The notes under the pieces are model-generated. The model searched no databases and had not been told where the DNA came from. It saw only the letters and a program-made list of their open reading frames with translations. Below are positions 50,536-59,555 of a DNA stretch of 64,000 bases, piece after piece. How positions within the stretch are numbered: the stretch's first letter is position 1; every line of letters begins with the position of its first letter. The position numbers were made by a program, and so were the translations under genes. This DNA comes from Sphingobium sp. (GTDB taxonomy: Bacteria > Pseudomonadota > Alphaproteobacteria > Sphingomonadales > Sphingomonadaceae): positions 1 through 64,000 of the forward strand of contig JAGIAZ010000018.1 of the NCBI GenBank assembly GCA_017744605.1. The letters are read 5' to 3'.

Positions 50536-53382
50536 GTGAAGACTATCCGCAAGACTGCCATGCTTAGCGTTTCGCTGACCGGCCTGCTCGGCACAGTATT
50601 TTCGACTGGCGCGCTGGCGCAGACCGCGGCTCCGAAGGACGAAGAGGCAACGCAGGAAATCGTGGTCACCGGCACGGCGATCAAGGGCGTAGCCCCCGTC
50701 GGTTCGGCAACCGTCACGCTGGACCGCGCCGCAATCGTCGACAGCGGAATCCGTGATGTCAGCCAGCTGATCGCCACGCTGCCACAGGGATCGAGCCTCG
50801 GCACAAGCCAGAACGCGAATGGCGGCCGCCAGCAGGGCGTCAACCTGCGCGGGCTTGGCAACAACGCCACGTTGCTGCTGTTCGACGGCCGTCGCTGGGT
50901 CAACCAGGGCGTGGTCGACCAGATTCCCGATCCCACGGTGATCCCTTTCGCTGCGATCGAGCGCGTCGAAGTGGTGACCGACGGCGCGTCGGCCGTCTAT
51001 GGCTCGGACGCGGTTGCCGGCGTGGTCAACTATGTCCTGCGCAAGGATTATGACGGGGTCGAACTGACCGCCCGCATGACCTCGACGCTTTACAAGCAGT
51101 ACCAGTTCGAAGGCGTGGCGGGCCGCAAGTGGGATACCGGCGGCATAATGATCGGCCTCTCGTACATCAACCGCCCTAACACCGTCGTGCGCAATGCGCG
51201 TCCATACCTGATGCAGGACCTGCGGCCATATGGCGGCAACGATTTACGGCTGGTCGGGACGACGGTCATCCCCGGCGTGGTCGGCGCGATCGTGGTCGGC
51301 AGCTCGGTTTATGGCTTGCCTGTTACCAACGGCACAATCCCGACGGCATCGCAGGCCGTGCTTCTGAACTCGGCGCTCGCCGCGAGCGATCCGGCGAAGT
51401 ACAACTCGTTCCTGTTCGATACCGGCAATTTCTATGACTACTTCGCGACGCGCAAGCAGATCAGCGGGCTGTTCAAGGCGCACCAGTCCATCGGCGAAAG
51501 TGTCGAGGCCAAGCTGACGGTTAACTACAACCGACGCGAAGGCAGCGCCCGGGCGACCGACGTCCTGCAAAACATGCAGATCCGCCTGCTGCCGACCAGC
51601 CCCTACTACATTGCCGGACTTGGCGCACCAGGCGCAACCCAGACTTTCATCTACAATCTCGGCGCCAATTTCGCGAGCAATCGTCGTCTGACGATCGATA
51701 ACAAGGAAGACACGTTCAACAGCACGCTCGACGTCGATGCGCGGGTGTTCGGCGACTTCTCTCTCGATAGCTATGTCTCCTACGGCCAGAGCACCGGTTG
51801 CAATGTCTGCCAGGCGCAGGGCAACGTGTTCATCGGCCCGAACATCGCCAATCCCGGGCTGGCGGGCTATAATGCCAGCTTCAACCCCTATCTCCAGGGC
51901 GCGCAGCCGGGGGCGGAGACCCTGATCGCGGGCTTCCTGCAGGAAGGCAATTTCCGCACGCTGGATCTGGGCACCAAGCTGTCGGGAACCTTGTTCGACT
52001 TGCCGGGCGGCGGCGTGAAGATTGCCGTGGGCGGCGAATACAGCCAGACCTGGTTCAACCTTACGGCGCAGAACAAGCTCAACGCCACCAACACCTGGCA
52101 GATCGCCCGCAATACCGACAGTGGACGCAAGGCCAAGTCGGCCTATGCCGAATTGTTCGTGCCCCTGTTCGGCGCGGGCAACGCCACCACGCTGCTGCAG
52201 CGGCTCGATTTATCGGCGGCCGTTCGGTACGATGATTACGACGATTACAACCAGTCGTTATTGATTTCCGGGGCAGCCCCCACCCACACCAAAGCCCATA
52301 CTGTCAACCCGAAGTTCGGCATCACCTGGCAACCCGCCGACGGCCTGAAACTTCGCGGCAGCTGGGGCACCAGCTTCCGCATGCCGACGCTGATCGAATC
52401 CAACCCTGGTACTCTTGGGCAAACCAATCGCATCTATATCGCCAACGGCGCCAACGATCCGCTGGTGCCCGTTTCGCTTCCCGCGACCGGCCAGAGCGCG
52501 GTGCTGGATCGCAGTGGCAACTCGTCCGGCCTGCGCCCCGAATCAGCCAAAGTCTGGTCGCTCGGTCTCGATTACCAGCCGGAATTCGCGCCCAATCTGC
52601 GGCTTGGCATGACTTACTATAACGTCGACTACAAGGATCGCATCGAGGTGCTGCCTAATCAGGCACTGGTGCTATCGAGCCCGACCAACCGGGCGCTCTA
52701 TACCGATTACTTCATTGTAGCGCCGCAGCCGACGACCTGCGTCAACGGCAATTACAGCACCTACAATCCGCTGTACCTGCCGTTCCTCAACAACCCCAAC
52801 ACGGTGTTCGCGCTGCAAAACGCGCCGGACTGCACGCTCACCGGCATCGTCAACGGCGGCAAGGCCAATCTTGGCAACGTCAAGCAGAGCGGCCTCGATT
52901 TCACGCTCAACTACAAGCACGACATCGGGATCGGCACCCTCTCGTTCGATGGGAGCTTTTCGAAGATCCTCAATCTGCAGAAGAGCCTGACCCGCACCGG
53001 GCCCCTGTTTGATGCACTGGATACTATCGGCTTTCAGGTCAGTTCGCGGGCCAACGCGGCGATCGGGCTGAAGAGCGGCGGCTTCACCGGGCGGCTGACC
53101 ATGAATTACGTGGGGTCGTACCTCAACAACGCGACACTCACCGTCAATGGCGTGAAGCTGCCGAACACGCAGATCCCGTCGTGGACCACCTTCGACGCCA
53201 ACATTGCCTATCAGTTTGAAGAGGATAGCGGCGTGCTCAACGGCCTGCGCGCAGCGATTGGGCTCCAGAACCTGACCGACAAGCAGCCGCCGATCGTGCT
53301 GTCGGGCAACAATGCCGTGGATACCAACAACCATAACGTCTGGGGCCGCATCTGGACGTTCGAGGTCAGCAAGAAGTTCTGA
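50536..53382 (+). CDS. TonB-dependent receptor
   Basis: A 948-residue outer-membrane receptor with a GTG start after GGGGGAGG. Signal peptide about residues 1-29 (ends GALAQ); TonB box region EIVVTGTAIKG; plug domain with VSQLIATLPQGSSLG, LLLFDGRRWVNQG and VTDGASAVYGSDAVAGVVNYVL; barrel ending TFEVSKKF. It lies after the PQQ fusion and ThuA-like genes and before an AraC regulator. It probably imports the substrate of that dehydrogenase. A strong terminator-like hairpin follows. Confidence 0.92.
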   Translation: MKTIRKTAMLSVSLTGLLGTVFSTGALAQTAAPKDEEATQEIVVTGTAIKGVAPVGSATVTLDRAAIVDSGIRDVSQLIATLPQGSSLGTSQNANGGRQQGVNLRGLGNNATLLLFDGRRWVNQGVVDQIPDPTVIPFAAIERVEVVTDGASAVYGSDAVAGVVNYVLRKDYDGVELTARMTSTLYKQYQFEGVAGRKWDTGGIMIGLSYINRPNTVVRNARPYLMQDLRPYGGNDLRLVGTTVIPGVVGAIVVGSSVYGLPVTNGTIPTASQAVLLNSALAASDPAKYNSFLFDTGNFYDYFATRKQISGLFKAHQSIGESVEAKLTVNYNRREGSARATDVLQNMQIRLLPTSPYYIAGLGAPGATQTFIYNLGANFASNRRLTIDNKEDTFNSTLDVDARVFGDFSLDSYVSYGQSTGCNVCQAQGNVFIGPNIANPGLAGYNASFNPYLQGAQPGAETLIAGFLQEGNFRTLDLGTKLSGTLFDLPGGGVKIAVGGEYSQTWFNLTAQNKLNATNTWQIARNTDSGRKAKSAYAELFVPLFGAGNATTLLQRLDLSAAVRYDDYDDYNQSLLISGAAPTHTKAHTVNPKFGITWQPADGLKLRGSWGTSFRMPTLIESNPGTLGQTNRIYIANGANDPLVPVSLPATGQSAVLDRSGNSSGLRPESAKVWSLGLDYQPEFAPNLRLGMTYYNVDYKDRIEVLPNQALVLSSPTNRALYTDYFIVAPQPTTCVNGNYSTYNPLYLPFLNNPNTVFALQNAPDCTLTGIVNGGKANLGNVKQSGLDFTLNYKHDIGIGTLSFDGSFSKILNLQKSLTRTGPLFDALDTIGFQVSSRANAAIGLKSGGFTGRLTMNYVGSYLNNATLTVNGVKLPNTQIPSWTTFDANIAYQFEEDSGVLNGLRAAIGLQNLTDKQPPIVLSGNNAVDTNNHNVWGRIWTFEVSKKF

Positions 53383-53390
53383 TCATCGAG

Positions 53391-53425
53391 TTCCGGCATC
53401 GCTCCCTCCCAAGCCGATGCCGGAA
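53391..53425 (+). terminator. 11-bp hairpin after the TonB receptor gene
   Basis: TTCCGGCATCG (53391-53401) pairs perfectly with CGATGCCGGAA (53415-53425) around a 13-base loop, starting eight bases after the receptor stop codon. There is no T-run, so it may act as a mRNA-stabilising 3' hairpin or a Rho-assisted terminator. Confidence 0.6.
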
Positions 53426-53501
53426 ACCCGCAAAGACGACCCCCGCGCGATCAGCGTCGCGCAGGGGTCGATCACTTTATTAACCGGTTCGCGCACTATT
53501 C

Positions 53502-53529
53502 TTGATTCCCCCGGACGCGGCGCTAGTCT
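53502..53529 (+). promoter_or_regulatory. Candidate promoter of the AraC regulator gene
   Basis: TTGATT (53502-53507) and TAGTCT (53524-53529) are spaced 16 bases apart, 55 bases before the regulator start. A palindrome AACCGGTT lies just upstream at 53482-53489. This is a fit by eye to sigma-70 consensus. Confidence 0.35.
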
Positions 53530-53583
53530 GTCCCCATAAAGGCACGCGGGACGACCTGCGGCCATGTGGGCAGGGGATTTGGA

Positions 53584-54540
53584 ATGCGTTCCTGGTCAAC
53601 GGCTACCTCCGAGGGAACCGATCGCGTCGACTACTGGCGCGAAGCGATCTGCGAAGCGATTTTCGAGCTCGATTTCCAGTCCAGCGACCGCGGCATCAGC
53701 GCACAATTGAACCAGCATGACCTTGGCATCGTGAAGCTCAGCGACGTAGCGATCAGCTCGGCGCACACCGTCGTCCGATCGCGGCAGGCAGCCGCGCGCG
53801 ACAAGTCGGGCCGCTTCAACCTCAACTATGTGCGCGAAGGCCGCTGGCTGGTGAATCACTACGGTCGCGAGGTTGAGGTGGCGGCGGGTGAACTGATCCT
53901 CGTCGACAATCGCCAGCCCTACAGTGTCACCGCCGATGTCGGCACCGTCCACGTCTGCGCGCAGCTGCCGATCGACTGGCTCAGGACCTGGCTGCCAAGC
54001 CCGGAGGACGCGGTTGCTCTGTCAATCCGGCCGGGAACGCCTTGGCATGGCCTGCTGACGGCGACGCTTGGTGAGATCGTCCAACTCCGCCCGGAGGAGA
54101 CCGCCACCCGCTCGATGTGTGTCCAACAGATCGGTGGCGCGTTGGCGTTGAGCCTCGGCAATTTCGCGACCAAGCCGGCCACGCCCTCGCACGGCCTGTG
54201 CCGGCGCATCCTCGCCCATATTCGCGAGCGGTACTGCGAACACGGTCTCGATGCGACTACCGTCGCTGCGGGCATGCAGATTTCCCAGCGCTACCTGCAC
54301 AAGGTCCTCGCCCAAGCCGGCACGACCTTCGTCCGCGAGCTTTACGCCGTCCGCCTCGAACGTGCTCAAGAGATGCTGGTCAATCCGCAGTTCGCCAGCC
54401 TCTCCGTTGCGGAAATCGGGTGGCGTTGCGGGTTCTGCGACCCCAGCCATTTCTCGCGCAAGTTCAAGGCCCATTTCGACTGTTCACCGGGAGCGTTCCG
54501 ATCTGGAGACGCCGAGGTCATCGCCGCCAACGTCCATTGA
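53584..54540 (+). CDS. AraC family regulator
   Basis: A 318-residue protein. The first 190 residues resemble the AraC-binding-like ligand domain (FNLNYVREGRWLVNHYGREV, LILVDNRQPYSV). The C-terminal HTH_18 pair is clear: LDATTVAAGMQISQRYLHKV, LAQAGTTFVRELYAVRLERA, and SVAEIGWRCGFCDPSHFSRK. Such proteins usually activate neighbouring catabolic genes in response to substrate. Likely targets are the receptor upstream and the EthD-like and MFS genes downstream. Confidence 0.9.
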   Translation: MRSWSTATSEGTDRVDYWREAICEAIFELDFQSSDRGISAQLNQHDLGIVKLSDVAISSAHTVVRSRQAAARDKSGRFNLNYVREGRWLVNHYGREVEVAAGELILVDNRQPYSVTADVGTVHVCAQLPIDWLRTWLPSPEDAVALSIRPGTPWHGLLTATLGEIVQLRPEETATRSMCVQQIGGALALSLGNFATKPATPSHGLCRRILAHIRERYCEHGLDATTVAAGMQISQRYLHKVLAQAGTTFVRELYAVRLERAQEMLVNPQFASLSVAEIGWRCGFCDPSHFSRKFKAHFDCSPGAFRSGDAEVIAANVH

Positions 54541-54660
54541 CGCGCTCAATGCGCGCTCAGCCACGCGATTGTGCGCGGCGGGACAGCACTGCATGCCCTG
54601 TGCCTGTTATCTACCGTGGCGGAAGCCGGTGCACGACCGAGCGGTGAAGAGGAGTTTGAA

Positions 54661-55347
54661 GTGGCGCTCAAGGGTTCGGCCTTCCTGATCATGTGGCACG
54701 ATATCGCCGCGCCTGCCGATGCCGAATATAATCTTTGGCATACCCGTCAGCACATGCCCGAGCGGCTGGACCATCCGGGCTTCCTGCGCTCGCGCCGCGG
54801 GGTCAATCGCGGCCTGGAGAGCCAAGTCTACTTCACCTGCTATGAGGGCGAGTCGCTTTCGACCTTCCTCTCACCGGAATATTCGCACAGCCTCAACAAC
54901 CCGACCGATTGGACCCGCCAGGTCGCGCCCAGCTTTCGCAATTTCCTGCGTATGGCCTGCCAGGTGCTGCGTACCGGCGGACGCGGCGAGGGCGGCGGAC
55001 TCGTGACCTCCCGCTTCGACCTGCCCGAGGGGATGAGCGAGGAGGATGCGATGGCAGCGCTTGCTCCGGTCCTCGACCAACTCGAACAGTCTGCCGACGT
55101 GACCGCCGTTCACCTCGCCGCCGCACGCCCGGGCTTCTCCGATCAGAAAACCGCCGAAACCGAGCTGCGTCCGGCCATGCGGGAAAAATCGTTCGACCTC
55201 GTAGTCTTCGCGGAGACCATAGGGCTGGGTGAGGCGACCCGTCTCGCACCCCGGATGCAGGAGGCCATCTCCGCTAAGGGGTTCGGCCAGCAGATCGTGC
55301 AGCCTTACGACGTCGCCTACAGCCTGCACCGGCGGGACGAGCGGTGA
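54661..55347 (+). CDS. EthD-like dimeric alpha-beta barrel protein 2
   Basis: A 228-residue cytosolic protein starting at GTG 54661 with GAGGAG about six bases upstream. Two similar halves are visible: FLIMWHDIAAPADAEYNLWH, TRQHMPERLDHPGFLRSRRG, and later VTAVHLAAARPGF. The WHxxxHMPER pattern is that of EthD and related small barrels. Longer upstream in-frame starts lack a ribosome binding site. The stop overlaps the MFS start by four bases (GTGA). Exact function unknown; small barrel proteins of this kind catalyse isomerisation, cyclisation or decarboxylation. Confidence 0.75.
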   Translation: MALKGSAFLIMWHDIAAPADAEYNLWHTRQHMPERLDHPGFLRSRRGVNRGLESQVYFTCYEGESLSTFLSPEYSHSLNNPTDWTRQVAPSFRNFLRMACQVLRTGGRGEGGGLVTSRFDLPEGMSEEDAMAALAPVLDQLEQSADVTAVHLAAARPGFSDQKTAETELRPAMREKSFDLVVFAETIGLGEATRLAPRMQEAISAKGFGQQIVQPYDVAYSLHRRDER

Positions 55348-56645
55348 GCGGGGGCGCGTCCATCCGCCCGACTCGGGCACGCTTCGGCGTGCTCGCGCTG
55401 ATCGCCACCGCGACCGCGCTCAACTACCTCGACCGGACCCTGCTCGGCGTTGCGGCTCCGACAATGACCAAGGAACTGGGTTTCAGCCCCGAACTGATGG
55501 GTGTGGTCTTCGCCGTCTTTTCGTGGAGCTATGCCCTCGCGCAGGTCCCGGGCGGGGCCTTCCTTGACCGGTTCGGCACCCGGCTGACCTATGGCCTGTC
55601 GCTGGTGATCTGGTCGAGCTTCACGGTCATGCAGGGGCTGATCCGTTCGAGCACCGCATTGATCCTCGTACGGTTGGGCCTTGGCGTCGCCGAAGCGCCG
55701 TGCTTCCCTGCCAACAGCCGCGTCCTCATCTCGTGGTTCCCGCAAAGCGAACGGGCGCGGGCGAACAGTGTCTATTCGGTCGGCATGTATTTCGGCATCG
55801 GCTTCTGCAGCCCGCTGCTGTTCTGGATGGTGAGCCACTGGGGCTGGCGCTCGCTGTTCTGGATCGTCGGCAGCCTCGGCGTGCTGTTCGGGCTCGCCTG
55901 GTTCCGGCTCTATCGTGACCCCTCCGACCACCCTCGCGTCAACAAGGCCGAGCTTGACTTGATCCGCGCCGACGGCGGTATCACCGAAAGGCAGGCGCCG
56001 CGGCCGTTCAGCTGGAGCGATGTCGGCTACCTCGCGAGCCAGCGCAGCATTATCGGCGCCTCGATTGGCCAGTTCGCGACTAATTCGACGCTGGTCTTCT
56101 TCCTCACCTGGTTTCCGACCTACCTCGCCACCGAGCGGCACATGGACTGGATCAAGGCCGGTTTCCTCGCGATGGTCCCGTTCATCGCCGCCTCGGTCGG
56201 CGTGCTTGCCGGCGGGCAGGTCTCAGATCGCCTGCTCGCCAGCGGAAAATCGCTGCAATTCGCACGCAAGCTGCCGGTGATCACCGGGCTGTTGCTTTCG
56301 ACGGTGATCGTCTCCGCGATTTGGCTCCCCAGCGATGCCGCTGTTATCGCGGCAATGTCGGTCGCCTTCTTCGGCCAGGGCATGTCCAACCTCGGCTGGA
56401 CTCTGATCTCCGAAATCGCGCCAGCTAAACTCGCAGGGCTGACCGGAGGGCTGTTCAATCTGTGCACCAACCTTGCCGGGATCGTGACGCCCATCGTGAT
56501 CGGGGTAGCGGTCGGGCGGACGGGTTCGTTCTTTGCGGGGCTCGCCTACATCGCGGTCATGGCCGCACTGGGCGCACTGTCCTACGCCTTTATCGTCGAT
56601 CGCGTGGTGCGGATCGCGGATCCGACCGACAGAGGACGCCCTTGA
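55344..56645 (+). CDS. MFS transporter, anion:cation symporter type
   Basis: A 433-residue inner-membrane protein with about twelve membrane segments. NYLDRTLLGVAAPTM in segment 1, GGAFLDRFGTRLTYG in loop 2-3 and GLGVAEAPCFPANSRVLISW in segment 4-5 are typical of the ACS family (phthalate, glucarate, hexuronate and other organic anion importers). It is coupled to the EthD-like gene by a four-base overlap. It likely imports the periplasmic oxidation product of this cassette. Confidence 0.88.
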   Translation: MSGGASIRPTRARFGVLALIATATALNYLDRTLLGVAAPTMTKELGFSPELMGVVFAVFSWSYALAQVPGGAFLDRFGTRLTYGLSLVIWSSFTVMQGLIRSSTALILVRLGLGVAEAPCFPANSRVLISWFPQSERARANSVYSVGMYFGIGFCSPLLFWMVSHWGWRSLFWIVGSLGVLFGLAWFRLYRDPSDHPRVNKAELDLIRADGGITERQAPRPFSWSDVGYLASQRSIIGASIGQFATNSTLVFFLTWFPTYLATERHMDWIKAGFLAMVPFIAASVGVLAGGQVSDRLLASGKSLQFARKLPVITGLLLSTVIVSAIWLPSDAAVIAAMSVAFFGQGMSNLGWTLISEIAPAKLAGLTGGLFNLCTNLAGIVTPIVIGVAVGRTGSFFAGLAYIAVMAALGALSYAFIVDRVVRIADPTDRGRP

Positions 56646-56994
56646 TCCATATGGATGACGATTAGCGGATTGCTGAACGTTTGATCATGACAGCGTTGCG
56701 ACCTTTCTGAAGCAGTCGCACTTATCGGCAGACATTCCGGGGCGTCGGACTAAGCCGACGCCCGGCCAGAACCTCGGGCAACATGAGATTCTTGAAATGC
56801 CCAGCAGCCCGGATTGTCCGTGCTTCAGCCGCTTAACGCGGGCAAGCGCATCGCAGACGCAGTGCAGTCACCGAGGCGTCAGAAATCGAGAAAATCGTTC
56901 AAGCCAGTCCGAGGTTATCCAGACCGCACGGTGGAGAACTGAGTGACAATTTGCCATTTGCCACCGATTTCACGACGTAGGTCATTGATTTTAT
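56646..56994. other. Right boundary of the accessory region
   Basis: A 350-base gap between the MFS gene and tRNA-Glu. It contains an 8-bp perfect hairpin GGCGTCGG-ACTAAG-CCGACGCC at 56741-56762, without a T-run. I find no integrase fragment, no duplicated tRNA end and no reading frame with coding character. Confidence 0.5.
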
Positions 56995-57069
56995 TGGTGA
57001 CCCCTACGGGAATCGAACCCGTGTTTCAGCCGTGAGAGGGCCGCGTCCTGACCGCTAGACGAAGGGGCC
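56995..57069 (-). tRNA. tRNA-Glu(CTC)
   Basis: The minus strand reads GGCCCCTTCGTCTAGCGGTC and folds as a 75-nt cloverleaf with encoded CCA. The acceptor stem GGCCCCT pairs with AGGGGTC (one G-T pair), the anticodon loop contains CTC within CCCTCTCACG, and the T arm has GGTTCGATTCC. Its 3' end faces the accessory region. Confidence 0.95.
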
Positions 57070-57155
57070 GCATGCCGGGCGCGCCCGGTGGCAGGACGGC
57101 GCCTATGCCGAAGCCCGGCGGCGGACGCAAGTCCTAAGTTGTTGCCTGAAATCCC

Positions 57156-57231
<76 letters not shown>

Positions 57232-57311
57232 CAGCCAGGGAGCGCAGCCTATAAGCGGCGCTTCGGGCCAATGCAATCATGATTCTGGCGGGCGCGTGAC
57301 CCGCAGGGCGG

Positions 57312-58757
57312 CTATTCGCCTGTATCGAAGCCGAAGTTGAGGAAGGTCGGCATCGGGCCGTTCCAGCCGTCGTCCGGGCCGTCATCATCCTGGTGGTTGC
57401 GTGGCTGTCGATCTGGGCGATCGCCCTGACGTTCATGACGTGGAGCTGATTTGGACTGAGACTCGGCGGGGTGACGCTCCGCGCGTTCCGGCCGGGACTC
57501 GGCCTTATGCTCGGTCTTCCTGGCGCGCTCTTCGGTCTTGCGCTCCGGCTTTTCGCCGCGTGGCTCGTTCTTGCCGCGACCACGGCCGCGACCCTCGCGC
57601 TTGGCGGGCGCCTCGTCCGTGTCGCCGGCATCCGGCGTGCCGCTGCCGAGCTTCACGCGCTCGATCTTGGTGCCGATCAGCTTCTCGATATTCGCGACAG
57701 CCTCGGCATCGCTCTTGGTGACGAAGGTGAAGGCCCGGCCGGTCGCGCCGGCGCGGCCCGTGCGGCCGATGCGGTGGACATAATCATCCGGATGCCAGGG
57801 CGCGTCGAAATTGAAGACGTGGCTGACGCCCTTGATGTCGAGGCCGCGCGCCGCGACGTCCGACGCGACGAGCAGGTTGATCTCGCCGGTCTTGAACTTC
57901 TCCAACTCGGCGAGACGCGACGCCTGGTCGATGTCGCCGTGGATTTCGCCGGACTTGAGGCCATGGCGCTGGAGGCTCTTGTTGAGCTCGCGGACCATGG
58001 TCTTGCGGTTGCAAAAAATGATCGCGCTCTCGACGCCTTCGTTCTTCAGCAGGTCGCGCAGGATCTGGCGCTTGTTCCGCTCCTCGACCGGGACCAGAAA
58101 CTGCGCGATGTTGGCGCTGGCCGTGGCCGGCCTGGCAACCTCGATCGACTTGGGATTGGACAGGAACTTGTCCGCCAGCTTCTTGATCGGCGGCGGCATG
58201 GTCGCCGAGAAGAGCAGGGTCTGCCGCTGGGCGGGCAGCTTGGTGCAGATATTCTCGATGTCCGGGATGAAGCCCATGTCGAGCATGCGGTCGGCTTCGT
58301 CGATGACGAGCAGCGAGCAACCGGTCAGCAGGATCTTGCCGCGCTCGAACAGGTCCATGAGGCGACCCGGAGTCGCGATCAGCACGTCGACGCCGTCGGA
58401 GAGCGCCTTGACCTGGTCGCCCATCTGCACGCCGCCGATGAGCAATGCCATCTTGAGATCGTGGTTCTTGCCGTATTTGTCGAAATTCTCGGCGACCTGG
58501 GCGGCGAGTTCGCGCGTCGGTTCGAGGATGAGCGAGCGCGGCATCAAGGCGCGGCGGCGGCCGTGGGCGAGGATGTCGATCATGGGCAGCACGAAACTGG
58601 CGGTCTTGCCGGTGCCGGTTTGCGCGATGCCGATGATGTCGCGCATCATCAACACGGACGGGATCGCCTGCGCCTGAATCGGCGTGGGTTCGGAATAGCC
58701 GGCTGCTTCGACGGCTTTCAGCAATTCATCGGACAGGCCGAGATCGGCAAAGGGCAT
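57312..58757 (-). CDS. DEAD-box RNA helicase, RhlE-like
   Basis: A 481-residue helicase. Start 58757 (MPFADLGLSDELLKAVEAAG) matches the family N-terminus; upstream in-frame residues do not. Motifs in order: Q motif (PTPIQAQAIP), AQTGTGKT, PTRELAAQ, TPGRLMD, DEAD, SAT, ARGLDIKGV and HRIGRTGRAG. A 90-residue basic, Arg/Glu/Lys-rich disordered tail (RGRGRGK...PERK) should bind RNA. It unwinds RNA using ATP in ribosome assembly or mRNA decay, often at low temperature. Confidence 0.95.
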   Translation of the reverse strand: MPFADLGLSDELLKAVEAAGYSEPTPIQAQAIPSVLMMRDIIGIAQTGTGKTASFVLPMIDILAHGRRRALMPRSLILEPTRELAAQVAENFDKYGKNHDLKMALLIGGVQMGDQVKALSDGVDVLIATPGRLMDLFERGKILLTGCSLLVIDEADRMLDMGFIPDIENICTKLPAQRQTLLFSATMPPPIKKLADKFLSNPKSIEVARPATASANIAQFLVPVEERNKRQILRDLLKNEGVESAIIFCNRKTMVRELNKSLQRHGLKSGEIHGDIDQASRLAELEKFKTGEINLLVASDVAARGLDIKGVSHVFNFDAPWHPDDYVHRIGRTGRAGATGRAFTFVTKSDAEAVANIEKLIGTKIERVKLGSGTPDAGDTDEAPAKREGRGRGRGKNEPRGEKPERKTEERARKTEHKAESRPERAERHPAESQSKSAPRHERQGDRPDRQPRNHQDDDGPDDGWNGPMPTFLNFGFDTGE

Positions 58758-58902
58758 CAGGATTCCAGAGCGTGGAGATGGACCGGACAGGAACGCGCAT
58801 CTCCTCACGCGGTTCACCGTCGCGCGCGGCATGATGAAAAGCCGCTCGCCTGTCAAGATATTCGCGGGAACCCTGCCTCGCCTTCAGTGGCGAGGGAAGG
58901 CG

Positions 58903-59355
58903 TCAATCGCTGACTGTCGCCTTCAGGATCTTGCCGGGATTGGCCGGCGGCTCGCCCTTGGGCAGGGCGTCGACATGCTCCATGCCTTCGACGACCTGAC
59001 CCCAGACCGTATACTGGCGATCGAGGAAAGTGGCGTCGTCGAAGCAGATGAAGAACTGGCTGTTCGCGCTGTGCGGATAGTTGGTCCGCGCCATCGAGCA
59101 GACGCCGCGCACATGCGGCTCGCTGTTGAACTCGGCCTGGAGGTCGGGAAGATCGGAACCGCCCGATCCGGTGCCGGTCGGGTCGCCGCCCTGCGCCATG
59201 AAGCCGGGGATCACGCGGTGGAACACGACGCCGTCATAGAAGCCGCTCTTCGCAAGGCTCGTGATGCGCTCGACATGGCCCGGCGCGAGATCCGGCCGGA
59301 GCTTGATGACGACATCGCCCGTCTCGAGCGTCAGGGTGAGGGTCTGGTCTGCCAT
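58903..59355 (-). CDS. Cyclophilin-type peptidyl-prolyl cis-trans isomerase
   Basis: A 150-residue cytosolic enzyme that speeds proline isomerisation during protein folding. The active-site segments are FYDGVVFHRVIPGFMAQGGD (with the catalytic Arg) and NSQFFICFDDATFLDRQYTV. There is no signal peptide, matching the PpiB-type cytoplasmic form. It is divergent from mgtE, with 200 bases between. Confidence 0.94.
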   Translation of the reverse strand: MADQTLTLTLETGDVVIKLRPDLAPGHVERITSLAKSGFYDGVVFHRVIPGFMAQGGDPTGTGSGGSDLPDLQAEFNSEPHVRGVCSMARTNYPHSANSQFFICFDDATFLDRQYTVWGQVVEGMEHVDALPKGEPPANPGKILKATVSD

Positions 59356-59555
59356 TGCGGCTTTCTCCTTCGGCGCGGCGCCTGTGCGGAACCGCTGAAA
59401 CATATGGTCGAGTTCCCTATAAGCACTTGCCGCCCCGTGGGAAGGCCCCGTGATGTTGCAATCGCGAAGCCGATGCGCAAAAGAGGCCGGGCGGAGGCGA
59501 TTGAGCAGCAAGGCACTGGGGCCCCACGCGAGACAAGGCGGAAAGGAGCGTTCCC

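Noticed and set aside
53566-53583. Upstream GTG start for the AraC regulator
   Set aside because: ATG 53584 gives a normal family length; the GTG adds six residues and has no better ribosome binding site.
3102-56997. tRNA-derived att repeats at the island ends
   Set aside because: The only shared sequence between the two tRNA regions is the ordinary T-arm (GGTTCGATTCC), common to many tRNAs; there is no extended direct repeat.
57471-58913. 480-codon open frame antisense to the DEAD-box helicase
   Set aside because: Shadow frame of a gene with complete helicase motifs.
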